Position numbers and translations under genes: made by a program
In this document: piece by piece, positions 9,323 through 19,955 of the stretch
Layout of the letters: every line of letters begins with the position of its first letter
How positions within the stretch are numbered: position 1 is the stretch's first letter
The notes under the pieces: generated by a model
What the model was told of the DNA's origin: nothing
The model's database searches: none
The model's input: only the letters and a program-made list of their open reading frames with translations
Assembly: GCA_004380135.1 (NCBI GenBank)
Contig: QXCR01000069.1
Coordinates: 91,317 to 155,316 of the forward strand
Direction: 5' to 3'
Length of the DNA: 64,000 bases
From: Stemphylium vesicarium
Taxonomy: Eukaryota; Ascomycota; Dothideomycetes; Pleosporales; Pleosporaceae

Positions 9323-11722
9323 ATGTCTGCACGACCCGATCAACTGGCAATGACACCGGAAAAACGACGCCGTCTTGAGCGCGTTGCAGCAGCATGCGAT
9401 CTATGCAAAAGGAGAAAAGTGAAGTGCGACGGCGAACTGCCCTGCGCATATTGCGTACGAAAGGACCGCGCAGCTACATGTGCATTCAGTGGTCCGATCG
9501 CACGATCTCAAGCTTACTCTGCTGCGCATACCCCAATCACGGGCCCCCGTTCTGATGACACTTCTTTCCGTCGTGTTCGCTCTGCTGGCCATACGCCAGA
9601 CAATCGAGACAGCAATTTCCAGCAAGACTCTACTCAAGGGCCACGATATCAACACACCCACATCGGAAACGGTACTTCCCTCTCGCCTATCTTGAGCAGA
9701 GAAGATCAACAAGAGGATACCGTAGTACCTTTGGAAGGACGCATCCTTCGTGACGCCCAAGGAAAGCTAATCTTTATCGGCGATTGCGCCCCACTGTCGT
9801 TTTTGCAGACCGTCAGGCATCTTATCACATCCGAAGTTGATCCGACTGTTTCCGTGCAAGCCGCGAGAGATCCTATCATTGAGATTACACGTCCGGCATT
9901 GGCTGATCAACAACGGTGCCCTCCCATCGAGCTGCACCAAGTGGAAACGCTGGTCGAAGAGTATATCGCGGCCAGCAGTGGTCTCGTTCAGTTGTTTCAA
10001 TGCGAGGACCTGATACCGGAGCTGAAGAGTTGGGCGAACGACCAAACAGCTAGCTCGGATGATGTTGCAGCCGCTGTCTTTCATCTAGTGCTTGCCATTG
10101 GCGCCCAAGACAAATATGAAGAAAAGGCAGAGGCCTGGTTCAAGCACGCCCTTAATGTTCTGCTGAAGCACATGTGTAGCAGCATGAATGTGTCGACCGT
10201 TCAGGGCTTTACGCTGGTAGCAATTTTCATGCTCCGCGCAGCTCAACCCAACGGTGCATACCTATACTTTTGTAAGCTTTGCAATTTGTGTATCGGTGGG
10301 TCACCTACTAACAACCCTCAGCTCTGGCTGCTCGTGCTGCTTATGCGATTGGCTTGCACAGGACTGAAGTCAATGCTTCTTTCGGCGAGCGCATCAGATT
10401 AGTGCGAGATCGCATTTGGAAGAGCATTCGCGTCGTTGATCAGCTCATCAGGTAAGCTCACTCATTACAGACTTCTTCATCCCGACCAGTTCGCATCATT
10501 GTTTTGAATGGCCAGCTTAGGTGTGGTGTTCTTCCTTCATTTCCTTCTCTCCCTTCAGCATCCTACCGTTCCTTTATTAACGACATGCGCTGACACGTGT
10601 TGCGATGCAATACAGCAATGCTTTGGGTCGACCCCCCTCCACATCCGATGTCGATTGTACCGTCAAGTACACTGTACCCGAAGACATGGGGGTAGACATT
10701 GGTGCGAACGTACTAGATGCCAGCGTCCAGATCTTTATGATAATTGAGCGTGTCGTCGTCGAGGTTTACTCTCGCAAGCGCATCTCCTTACGCATTGCCG
10801 ATTACGTCTCGCGCCAATTGAAGAACTGGGCATCTACATGGCTTCGAAGATTGTCTGATCTTACAATTACTCGGCCATCTCGTCAAGCTGTAGTAGGCGC
10901 TTGTTCCAACTTGTGCTCTTATTACTATGGCATTATGCTACTCACACGACCTTTTCTGATATACGAGCTTTACGAGTACATGGGCGCGTCCTTAAAGAGC
11001 GGGGGCACGCAATCCGATCATCAGGAGAAGCGCAAATACGCCGACGCAGCAATTGATGCAGCTTCGACGTTGGTCGAAACCTTACTGGCTCTGATCAATG
11101 CGGATCAGTTGCCACGCAGGATGCCACTGGTTGTGTAAGCTACCATATGTATCGTCACAGTCATCTACTAAATTGTGCTAGATCTTGGCTTTTCACTGCC
11201 ACGCTTGTCTTAGCGGTCGGAATCCTAGGAGACCATGGCCTCGTATTAGAAGACAGTTGCAAAGACGCAATCGCTTGCATGGATTATTTTGGCGAGGTCG
11301 ATCCTCACGCCCGCCAATACTCACACGTGGCTCAATCATTACTGAAGATCACTACTGCGCATGCGAAGAAGAAGGAATTGCATCTGCGGAGGAAGAGGAA
11401 GCAGGCCTCCTCGGAACTGTTTGGTCTATTACCCTCAGAGCAAACGCCTCGAGCCTATCCAATTAATGGTGCTCAACTTCCACCTGATTCTCGATCGCTG
11501 GCTTCAGCGGCCCCTGCCCAGCGCAATCTTACAGCGCAAGCGCCGCTTGACTGGACTATCTACGATAGCGACTTCTTCGCTCTACCCTGGCCTAGCGAGA
11601 ACGATCAAGGCCTCCAGGATTTCCTTCAACCAGGTACACATAACCTTGATGGTGCTTCCGTGGCCGACATACCGCTATTCCCCATACATGACCAGCAGAT
11701 GGGCAATGGCTTCTTCTCGTAG
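9323..11722 (+). CDS. Zn2Cys6 fungal transcription factor, likely kynurenine-pathway regulator
   Basis: Four exons: 9323-10271, 10322-10451, 10616-11134 and 11182-11722, giving 712 aa. The second intron is long (164 bp). The binuclear zinc cluster is at residues 25-53 (CDLCKRRKVKCDGELPC, then C-x2-C-x8-C spacing). The middle region carries the fungal-specific transcription-factor domain: ARAAYAIGLHRTEVNA, IWKSIRVVDQLIS and LGRPPSTSDVDCTV. A basic segment KKKELHLRRKRKQ lies near residue 600. The start is the first in-frame ATG; a TTG upstream is not used. The gene converges with the indoleamine dioxygenase gene, 56 bp apart, and kynureninase follows. A pathway-specific role is inferred from that neighbourhood. 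Confidence 0.9.
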
Positions 11723-11778
11723 TTGGGCGACAGCCGCTTCGATGGCAGAAAGGTTCCAAAGATATTGTAGGCCAGTGT

Positions 11779-13093
11779 TCAATGCACAACTGTTGTTTCG
11801 CTGGTCTCGTCTCTCGACGTTCGTAAGAATGGAATCAGCTTTGTCCCTCCCGTACCAACCAACTCCTGGGTCTTTGGTTTCTTGGATGCCATCTCTGTCG
11901 AAGCGGAAGCGATGTCTCTCCTATTGATGGCGGTTGCTGGCTTCTCCATACGGCTTGGTATGATGATGTACCTGGTCACAAGAGCTATATGCTTGTCCCG
12001 GAAGCCGCTAAGTGCTGCAACTGCGTCGTTGAAAGCTGTAAGAAGAGAAGTGTTCTCAAGGTGGCTGTTCACATAGCCACGAATGTTCGCGATGGCTTCA
12101 ACATCATCCAAGAATCGTGCGTGCGGCCCTGGCATGTATCCGCGCATCTCTGCGTGAAAGCCACCACTCCTGGAGTGATCGACCGAGAGCACAGCATCGA
12201 AAAACTGCAACAGGGAAGACTGACCATTTGAGCCACCTCGATACGCTCGCCATGTGCCTTTTTCATTGCCTTCATCATAGAAGACACCGTTAGGCAGGCC
12301 GGCAGCTGCCATGTTCATACTGCCTGCCAGAAACGGACGGATAGTGTGATAGAACATCTGAGGATTACATCGCTCGTCCATACGTTCAAGAAGCTTTCCA
12401 ATGCTCTTCATGCCTGTTTCGAGATATTGCAGCGCATGTATCACTGTGCAGGCTTCGTCTCTCTCGACTGCTTCTATCGCACCCAGCATGGTCTCGATTA
12501 GCGGACCTGCCCTTGCTTCCATGGCATTGGAGATGATAAAGAACCATGATTCGTCATCGGTGCCAGTGGCCGTATGAAGAGCGACCATATTTTCCGGCTG
12601 GGTCAAGTCGGCGTCCTCACTCAATGGAGTCCAGTTCCATAGATTCAGAGCGGCATATGTGGCGATGGGATGCACCTCAAGATGCTCGGCGGTTTGAAGG
12701 AAAGGAACTGTTATCGCAGGAGGTAATCTCTGATCCTCTACTTAGCGATTGTGTCATCAGAATCGTAAAGGACGTATCGCTTACCTCAGATGGTTCAGGC
12801 CCTGTCCAGATGTATCCTTGAGCTATGACTGCCAGCATTGAATGAGCTCTTTGCCATTCTGGCTCGCTGCCCAAGTGGATAGTTTCGAGGACCGGTAAGT
12901 CATCGACCCATTGCCGTATCTGCTGTGTCGCAATAAGGGTCGGGAGTCTCTCCACAATCTGCTCCCACGGCCGATAATAGTTCTGAGGTAGTCTGGATAA
13001 CGGTGGTTCGGCAGGCAAGAAGCCGTTCTTTGAGATGCCGTATTCCGGTAGCGCGGAAGGCGACGGGAGGACGGAAATCTTGTGAGGGCTCAT
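11779..13093 (-). CDS. Indoleamine 2,3-dioxygenase
   Basis: Two exons, 12785-13093 and 11779-12729, with a 55-bp intron (gtaagc...gatcag) give 419 aa. The splice restores PSERLPPAITVPFLQTAEH, typical of fungal dioxygenases. The enzyme is a cytosolic heme protein that opens the indole ring of tryptophan to N-formylkynurenine, the first step to kynurenine and NAD. Family signatures include GGSNGQSSLLQFFDA (about residue 268) and RGYMPGPHARFL. The proximal heme ligand is probably the His in FRDKHIALVTRYI, near residue 350. The start MSPHKISVLPS is preferred over an upstream in-frame Met. The gene is divergent from kynureninase, so co-regulation is likely. Yeast BNA2 has the same activity. Confidence 0.92.
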
Positions 13094-13475
13094 TGCGGAA
13101 GACGAATTGCAGCGAGATTCTCGTCGATTGCGGAACGATTGATCCTGTTGCACAACGGCGAAGACCGCATTTATTAGAAAGTTACAACGGCCCACTTACT
13201 TAGGACAAGCAAGCTCCGCAAAGTCGGTAGAGCTAGCGTTGTCGGAACGGACGCCAAACGGAAGCGCGACGGAGATTTGTCGGATAGCCGAAAGAAGAAG
13301 GTGGTCACCTAGCGCTGGTCCGTCGGATGTAGCATGAAGGAAACTGCTTCACGACGTAATGGAAGGGGCGTAATGTATATTTAGTCGACTGTGTTCTCTT
13401 TTTAAGCACATCACCAGAGCACCAAAGTACAGTTTCAATATTCCATCGCTTACATTATCGATCCAAGCATCTCCA
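13094..13475. promoter_or_regulatory. Bidirectional promoter between indoleamine dioxygenase and kynureninase
   Basis: This 382-bp region separates the two start codons. It is rich in CGG triplets at 13225-13330, including the palindrome CGGATAGCCG (13281-13290) and TCCGTCGGA (13319-13327). These are candidate sites for the adjacent Zn2Cys6 factor. No reading frame here is convincing. Confidence 0.6.
13281..13290. promoter_or_regulatory. CGG-N4-CCG inverted repeat in the shared promoter
   Basis: CGGATAGCCG is an inverted pair of CGG triplets separated by 4 bases, the layout bound by Zn2Cys6 dimers. It lies about 190 bp from either start codon. Confidence 0.4.
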
Positions 13476-14954
13476 ATGGACGTTACCAAAGCTGTCGAGC
13501 AGCTCCGCCAAGGCCAGAAGCCGCAATGGCCCACAAACGCCGAGTCACTAGACTTTGCACAAGCCCTCGACCAAAGTACTGAGATACCGCATACCTTCCG
13601 CCCAGAGTTTGTCGTTCCCAGCAAGGCACAACTGAAGCGCAAAACTCTCAAAGACGATGCGCACACAGCGAGTCCAGCATCAAATGCAGACGAGGAAGCC
13701 ATCTACTTTTGCGGCAATTCCCTGGGTCTGCAGCCGAAGGCCGTCGGCGAACACCTGAACGCATACCTCAAAACATGGGGATCCATCGCTGTCGGCGGGC
13801 ACTTCACCGTCCTTGAAGACTCACCACTCGCGCCCTACCAAGATATGGCGTCTGGCTGTTCGAAAAAGATGGCCGCCATCGTCGGCGCATCACCTTCGGA
13901 AATTGTTGCAATGAACACATTGACCATTAACCTGCATCTGATGATGGCAGCCTTCTACAAGCCGACTGCAAAGAAGCACAAGATAATGTGCGAGTGGCGA
14001 CCATTTCCCAGCGACTGGTACGCTATTGAATCGCAAATCGAGTGGCATGGACTGGATCCGAAGAAGTCGATGTTATTAGTGGAGCCAGATGACGGATACA
14101 CCATGACAACGAAGAACATACTAAGACTGATTGACGAGAACATCGATGAACTTGCTCTCATCATGCTGCCAGGTATCCAATACTACAGCGGTCAGCTCCT
14201 CGACATCCCTACCATCACCGCCCATGCGCGAAAACACAACATCACCATTGGTTGGGATCTAGCCCACGCAGCTGGTAACGTCGAGCTAAAGCTGCATGAC
14301 TGGGACGTCGACTTTGCATGCTGGTGCACATACAAGTACATGAACGCTGGTGCTGGCTCAATTGCAGGCGCCTTCGTCCACGAAAAGCACGGCAACAATG
14401 ACCACTACAAGGGACTCAAGGGCTGGTACGGCCATGACAAGTCCTCCCGCTTCCTCATGGACAACAAGTTCGTCCCCACGCCCGGCGCACAAGGCTTCCA
14501 ATGCTCAAACCCCTCCATCGTTGACCTCACATGTCTTTCCGGCGCACTAAGCGTCTTCGAGAAGACATCCATGGCGGACCTACGCTCAAGATCCCTTCTC
14601 TTGACAGCATACGCCGAACACCTCCTCTCCCAAATCGCCGCACACAACATCAAAGATGGCGCTTTCCCCTTTCAAATCATCACCCCGACTGACCCCCGTT
14701 TCCGAGGTGCGCAGCTCAGCGTCTTGCTTCCCGAGGACGTCTTTGACGATGCGAGCGCGGCGTTGGTAGAGAACGGAGTAGTCTGCGACAAGAGGAAGCC
14801 CGGTATAATTCGCGTTGCTCCCGTTCCCATGTACAATACCTTTGGCGATGTCTGGAGATTTATGCAGATATTCGAAGAGGCCATAGGACAGAAGGGGGAG
14901 GGGGCGCAGCAACAGCCGCAAGGGAATGCCGCGCCAGTCGAATCAAGGCTTTAA
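13476..14954 (+). CDS. Kynureninase
   Basis: Single-exon gene of 492 aa. It is a pyridoxal-phosphate enzyme that cleaves kynurenine or 3-hydroxykynurenine to (hydroxy)anthranilate and alanine in the cytosol. The N-terminal substrate loop YFCGNSLGLQP is visible. The cofactor lysine is in CTYKYMNAGAGS, near residue 286. The preceding GWDLAHAAGNV and DVDFACW segments hold the cofactor-binding Asp residues. Length is slightly above the usual 460 because of a Gln-rich C-terminal tail. It is divergent from the dioxygenase gene and downstream of the regulator, so together they can convert tryptophan to anthranilate. Yeast BNA5 is the functional equivalent. Confidence 0.95.
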   Translation: MDVTKAVEQLRQGQKPQWPTNAESLDFAQALDQSTEIPHTFRPEFVVPSKAQLKRKTLKDDAHTASPASNADEEAIYFCGNSLGLQPKAVGEHLNAYLKTWGSIAVGGHFTVLEDSPLAPYQDMASGCSKKMAAIVGASPSEIVAMNTLTINLHLMMAAFYKPTAKKHKIMCEWRPFPSDWYAIESQIEWHGLDPKKSMLLVEPDDGYTMTTKNILRLIDENIDELALIMLPGIQYYSGQLLDIPTITAHARKHNITIGWDLAHAAGNVELKLHDWDVDFACWCTYKYMNAGAGSIAGAFVHEKHGNNDHYKGLKGWYGHDKSSRFLMDNKFVPTPGAQGFQCSNPSIVDLTCLSGALSVFEKTSMADLRSRSLLLTAYAEHLLSQIAAHNIKDGAFPFQIITPTDPRFRGAQLSVLLPEDVFDDASAALVENGVVCDKRKPGIIRVAPVPMYNTFGDVWRFMQIFEEAIGQKGEGAQQQPQGNAAPVESRL

Positions 14955-15723
14955 AGTTCCGTATTTTTAGTTTGAGCCAAGTTTATTAATTGATCATGTT
15001 TCTATCCAGAGAGGACGGGTGCACTTGCTGGTACGAGAAGATTCTTGGGGCATTCAAAGGGCTTCAATGGTATCAGAATTAGAGATTCACGACGCAGGAG
15101 ACGTTTGACCGAGAATTATCAGCGCTTTATCACCCTTACGCAGCAAGAATGCTGTTTCTGGCTTCCCTGATCTTACGGGTGGTTATGTGCCATGGTGTTG
15201 ATGGCAAATCGTACATAGAGTAAGCCGGATCAAGGCGGAATTCTTGGCTAAGACACCGCGTACACCATGGTATGATGAATCGGATCAAGGGGGATGTCTT
15301 GGCCTGGATTCGTAGCACATCAGGTGAAAGTTAAGGTTTCGGTAGTTGTCGCTCGAAAAATACATAGAGTTACAATGTTACAATGCGACCGTCAGCAGCA
15401 AGGGATGCGCGCAGCTATGCGGCTTGAACCCCACCCAGCCCTCTAACACGGTGATTTTGGCACTTGGCGTGATGTATAGAGAGCTTGGAATGGCCCACGT
15501 GAAGCAGCGAGGGGGCAATACAATTGATTATCGGTACTTGGCGTTACTTCCGCCTTAATCCGGCTTATTCTATGCATCTATCTGACGGACTAAGTGAGGC
15601 CGGGTAGTCGAACCGTGCATTCAGCTATAGATATGAGAAGGAACACATTGTGCAGCATCAAGCAACGCAACAGCGATTCCATCAACACGTTCATCACATA
15701 CTACCCCGTACTTCTTTTACAGC
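14955..15723. other. Intergenic region, no gene seen
   Basis: About 770 bp downstream of kynureninase. No frame with coding character is seen on either strand. Confidence 0.4.
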
Positions 15724-16169
15724 ATGAAGAGTTTCGCAAACGTAGCTCTTATCCTACTTATTCCCGCAGTTTCTGCTGTAAGTGTCACAGGCAACATGCC
15801 TTGAGCTAATGTCGTAACGCAACGATCGCCAGACTAACACGCAACGCATAGTGGGATAGGTGCTACTGCACAGGTGACGATCAGGAACAGGCGGACCGAA
15901 CCGCGAGTACTTGTTGCTCGGATACCAGCGGGGTCAGCTTCCCAAACACTTCCGGCGACGTTAGTGGAAGGTGGGACGGCGACAATTGCGTCTTCTCTGG
16001 AGCTGTACTCACTCAGAATTCGGTACGCTACTTGTCTACCTACTAGAGAGGCCTTGAATTTGCCAAGGCTGACCGATCCAAGGAAAATGATGCTACCGCA
16101 GCATTCGCTGCCTGCTGCAGGCCAACTGGCGGTGCGAGTATCACTGGAGGTGCCTGTTTCCAGCCTTAG
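15724..16169 (+). CDS. Small cysteine-rich secreted protein, unknown function
   Basis: Reconstructed three-exon gene: 15724-15777, 15852-16022 and 16068-16169, giving 108 aa. Exon 1 is an 18-residue signal peptide, MKSFANVALILLIPAVSA. It is joined through a gtaagt...catag intron to WDRCYCTGDD. The mature part has eight cysteines, arranged as CYC, CC, NCVF, CC and ACF. This is typical of fungal apoplastic small secreted proteins. The second junction is uncertain: the intron used here is 45 bp, but a 42-bp intron ending ctactag would add RGLEFAK and drop six residues. The nearest named genes are kynureninase and an unknown protein, so context gives no role. I do not recognise a family. Confidence 0.6.
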
Positions 16170-17481
16170 TTTGGTTATACTGTTCTGTCCTAGTCCGCAC
16201 TAAGGAAGGAGAGGCTGAGTGTTGAAGCTCCGCGTGCGTCGTCTCGTGGACACAAGGGCTAGCTGTATTTTACGCTTCAAATTCTTGATTGTGAATTGTT
16301 GCAGAAGCTCAATTGAAAAATCTTGGGTTGCACCTTCCACAGAACGTAGTAGCTCTTGCAAACTCTTGGACAAAACGCTTGACAGTTTTAACGGCGATGA
16401 CGACCATTACATTCATCACTCGCTGCTGCCTCTAGGGCATCTTAAGGTTCTACATATAACGCGTCTTCGATGTTGCTTTCCACTTCTTCTGTATGGCTAG
16501 GTATTTTCTTTGCTAGTGGGCAGTTTGAACGGCAATTTAGAGTAGTTTACGTCTTGTTCGCTCGACTCGACGCTCGCCGCTACCTCTAAAGCATCACAAA
16601 CACTCTTCGGGTACATTTCTTCGTCTTGATATCATTCTATCTCGCTCGATTCGCACGTCCTGGATTGACGTAGGCATCAACTCCCGGGGGCGTCGCAAAA
16701 TGCCATCCTGTGCCGCGAGTCATTACATCCTTGTCCTTTGCGATAGCAGCATACATATATATCGAATTCTCCATCGTCACAAGGGCATCAATCTGGTCGT
16801 CAGGTTAGCCAATGACCAGTTGTTCCGAGTATCGCGATAGAGACCCACGCTATACAAAAGCTTTACTAAAAGTCTCTTTGCGGATAGTACATAACCCATC
16901 TTTTCTATGCTTTGCGGTGGCATCGCGTTTGTATGGGCACCCGTAAGCTGTTGAGAAAGCATCGCGAATGATCCCGATGTCAACCAAATTCAGTACCAAA
17001 GGATGTTTCGTAGAATTATGGCAACGCGCCCCTTGTTTGTATTCCCTTTAGAACAAAAGTAAAACTTCTTTATTTAACTCTAATTTCTATTTTCTACACT
17101 AAACCTGCTCTAAATACTTGAGATATGTCCGCTGCTACTGCTACCGCTAACAGCAACCCCATCAACTAGTCACGTGCAATGCCCGTCCTCGCTTTAGGCG
17201 TGCCTGATAACAGATGTTGCAGATTCCATAATTGATGATCGTATTCGCAGTAGTCTAGGCAATAATTAGTACAGGGTCTAACAGCGTATCGGAGTGAGCG
17301 AAAACTTACTCCAACAAGTACCCGACTTCACTAGTGTATGGGAGTAATCGCACTCCACAGGCTGGTCAACAATGCGTGCATAGGGAAGTCGAGTTGTCTT
17401 AGTACTCGCTGAAGACATGGCTTCCATGAGTGGCCACGCACACTTCTCGGCGACCGAAGTGACAACAAAATTGTCTGCGTT
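16170..17481. other. Intergenic region, no gene seen
   Basis: About 1.3 kb. A 14-16 codon frame at 17124 (MSAATATATANSNPIN) follows an AT-rich leader and could be a remnant of a retroelement gag, but it is too short to call. Other frames look random. Confidence 0.35.
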
Positions 17482-18120
17482 TTATGCTAAACGCATACCA
17501 GCATGAAACTCAATGGCAACCGCATTCGGAACTGGCGCCCATGATGTATGCTCAGCAAGATTCGATTGCAATAATCCCGAGCCGGGAACGATGCCTGCTT
17601 TGATTCCGTGGGTGGCGAGATTGACCTTGTGGGCTTGATCCTGGACACCCGAGATTACTGAGTGAAATGCATCGGATGGATCTGCAGCGACTGCATGGAT
17701 CATAGTGGGTCCTGTCGGTGTAGGCATGTGCCAGCCTAGGGAGAACGTGTTCGTGACGCCCATGGCAATATGGTCCAGGCCCATACCAACACCTCGTCCG
17801 ACCACGCTTGTAACAACCGGTATTAGAAAGTTTTTGCAGTTTGGTTCATGCAGTGAAACTCCCCTACTCATCGGTTCTTTCTGTATGAGCCCATGCTTCT
17901 TTCTTGCGACCCGATAACGCCGGGATCTGACTACTGAACTAGCTAGCGGACAGCCCATAGTGAAGGCCGCTCCGCCGATGCCGCATCCAATGGCGAAGGA
18001 TGCTGAAAATTGTTGACGAATTACGACTATTTCTTGCTCGTGTAACCTCTGCGTAGTGTGATTTGATATTTGCTGCGCGTACTCATCCCAATCACATCCG
18101 AAAAAGTCGTCCCAAGTCAT
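17482..18120 (-). CDS. Hypothetical protein with Gly-rich hydrophobic segment
   Basis: Single-exon minus-strand frame of 212 aa from the ATG at 18120 (MTWDDFFGCDWDEYAQQIS). An acidic, aromatic N-terminus is followed by a helical stretch TQRLHEQEIVVIRQQ. Next comes a Gly/Ala-rich hydrophobic segment SASFAIGCGIGGAAF, residues about 55-75, then a basic cluster RSRRYRVARKKHG. A second glycine-rich stretch, VVTSVVGRGVGMGLD, follows. The pattern suggests membrane association or a hairpin-forming segment, but I do not recognise the family and give no function. A longer frame starting at 18204 is possible; the shorter start is preferred because of its conserved-looking N-terminus. Confidence 0.55.
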   Translation of the reverse strand: MTWDDFFGCDWDEYAQQISNHTTQRLHEQEIVVIRQQFSASFAIGCGIGGAAFTMGCPLASSVVRSRRYRVARKKHGLIQKEPMSRGVSLHEPNCKNFLIPVVTSVVGRGVGMGLDHIAMGVTNTFSLGWHMPTPTGPTMIHAVAADPSDAFHSVISGVQDQAHKVNLATHGIKAGIVPGSGLLQSNLAEHTSWAPVPNAVAIEFHAGMRLA

Positions 18121-18781
18121 GCTGCGAGGTTCGAGAGTAAGTGAAGGGACAACCCGTGGCTGATAACTTAGATAGAGGAGATAGAGGAGCTGAGTAGATA
18201 TCAAATATGGTAATCATTCATTAAGAAAGACACCGCACATATATATTCTTCTTAAATCAGCGTTCAAGCCTCCCCCATGATCCATAAACGTGATCTGACC
18301 TTAGCAAGTGCTCGTAAAACTATGCTTAGCCTTCTCCCTACAGCCCACAAGAGTAGACTTCAACACCTCTCAAGCGATCGCGAACCGCACATACTAAGAA
18401 AGGTGGAAAATCTCTAAGAGCATTCGACAAATGAGAAACGCAATGCCAGGTGTGCCAAGAAGGTAACCTGATCAGTACCCATGGTACTGAGTAGGACATA
18501 CGGATACCGCTCAGCGCGAAGATAGCGTCCGACAAAGTAGGTAACAACTAGTTATGTAATAGCGAATCAATTTAATTACGTAGCTATGTAGGAGTGCAGT
18601 TATACATAGGTGCGTAGGATAGCAAAATGTCGTAGTGACAGTCGAACTAGAACTAGTAACACTTTTTATCAAGGGAGACAATGAAATTGACCGTTGCTTA
18701 GAATAATACGGCAGTCTACATAACGTATTAGCTCAAGAATGTTTAGAGTATGCGATATAGATAGGGATATATACACCCATT
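18121..18781. other. Intergenic region, no gene seen
   Basis: About 660 bp between the unknown protein and the small secreted-protein candidate. It becomes AT-rich towards 18,550-18,780. No coding frame is supported. Confidence 0.35.
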
Positions 18782-19055
18782 TCAAATCGTTCCTTTACCG
18801 TTAATCCAATAAGAACATTTTCGGTTGTCTTGCCACCAGATGTTAGTGTTCATCCGAGTGCACGATTCATGTACTATTTCTGCATCACATATGACAGATT
18901 AATCATCTCTCATCTTCTTACTTGGAACAAGACCACTCACGTCCGTCGATGTCATAGTACTTGTTATTTGCAGCCCATACCTCGTTCGCTGCTTGAGCCC
19001 AAGCAGAACAATAACTTGCAAGAAAGAGAGGAAGTACAATTGCTGAAAAGCGCAT
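18782..19055 (-). CDS. Short secreted protein candidate (70 aa)
   Basis: Minus-strand gene reconstructed as exon 18941-19055 and exon 18782-18879. The 61-bp intron runs from gtgagt to gatgcag. The N-terminus MRFSAIVLPLFLASYCSA is a clear signal peptide. The mature part contains ANNKYYDIDG, HESCTRMNT, IWWQDNRKCSYW and INGKG. Two cysteines remain after signal removal, enough for one disulfide. It has the form of a small extracellular fungal protein. The stop after GTI may be premature relative to longer relatives; nothing downstream in frame looks coding. Function is unknown. Confidence 0.5.
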
Positions 19056-19955
19056 GTTGGCCGTGTTGAAAGAATATTGGAGGAAATCCGAGAGGGGGGT
19101 GTCTCTTTTTCTCAGGCGAATCTGCGTCTTCTTATACTAGGGGCGGATGCATTCTATTAGCATTCGCCTTTTGCGAAAACAGGCAGGTGTCAGGCATTGC
19201 ACTGTTTTAGTCACTACCCGAACGCGGGTCCGTCGCGTAAGTAGCGGCGCTGGTCCGATTCTTAACATTGTGGTAAAATGCAGATCTAGTCCAACGCCGC
19301 TTCGACTTTAGGCATCTGGTATTGATAGGGTTCAGCCGTGTAATTCAGGCTATGATGATGATGCTGTCTATCGAAAAGAAAAAAAAAATCCTTGTGCGGG
19401 TGAAGATGTTAGCGGAGGCGAAGTAATCGTAGTCGTCGCCTATTCGATTAAGACAAAGGTGAAAATGGAAAACTAATCGAAATGCGTATCCACTTACTGG
19501 CTACTTTCTTCGGTGCAACTAACAACTGTGCGTACTCTCTGTATAGCGATGAGGGTCATCTTTTAGTGCAATTAGGAGCTGGAGAGTCGGTATATGAGGT
19601 CTACTGTGGTAACCCTAGGGTGGGAAGATGTCTAGGAAGTTTGTAATTTGCGGTTGTGATGTTAGTGTCGGTAATTAGTGCACGAGTGCAAGACTACGAA
19701 GAGGATGTAGCAGTTGTGTCGATTTCTTAAAGGGCGGTAATATTAAAGACAGTAGCGAGGTTATTGTGGCTAAGGCCCCAGCATCTAGATCTTTTGATCG
19801 TATCGTATTAGACATGAACGCTTTCATACAAGCGATAATTTCGGAGAAGCGCATGTCTTGTGTCCATTTTTCTAATAGCCAGCATATTTCTAAGTTGTGA
19901 AAGGTTAGACCGCTTATTGTAAAGTGGTACGTCCTAACTCTTCATCATCTTGGAT
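19056..19955. other. Gene-poor region with one very short candidate frame
   Basis: About 900 bp. A plus-strand frame at 19482-19646 (54 codons, MRIHLLATFFGATNNCAYS...) has a hydrophobic start and three cysteines, but it may be chance; see findings. A short A-run lies at 19,375-19,390. Nothing else is recognised. Confidence 0.3.
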
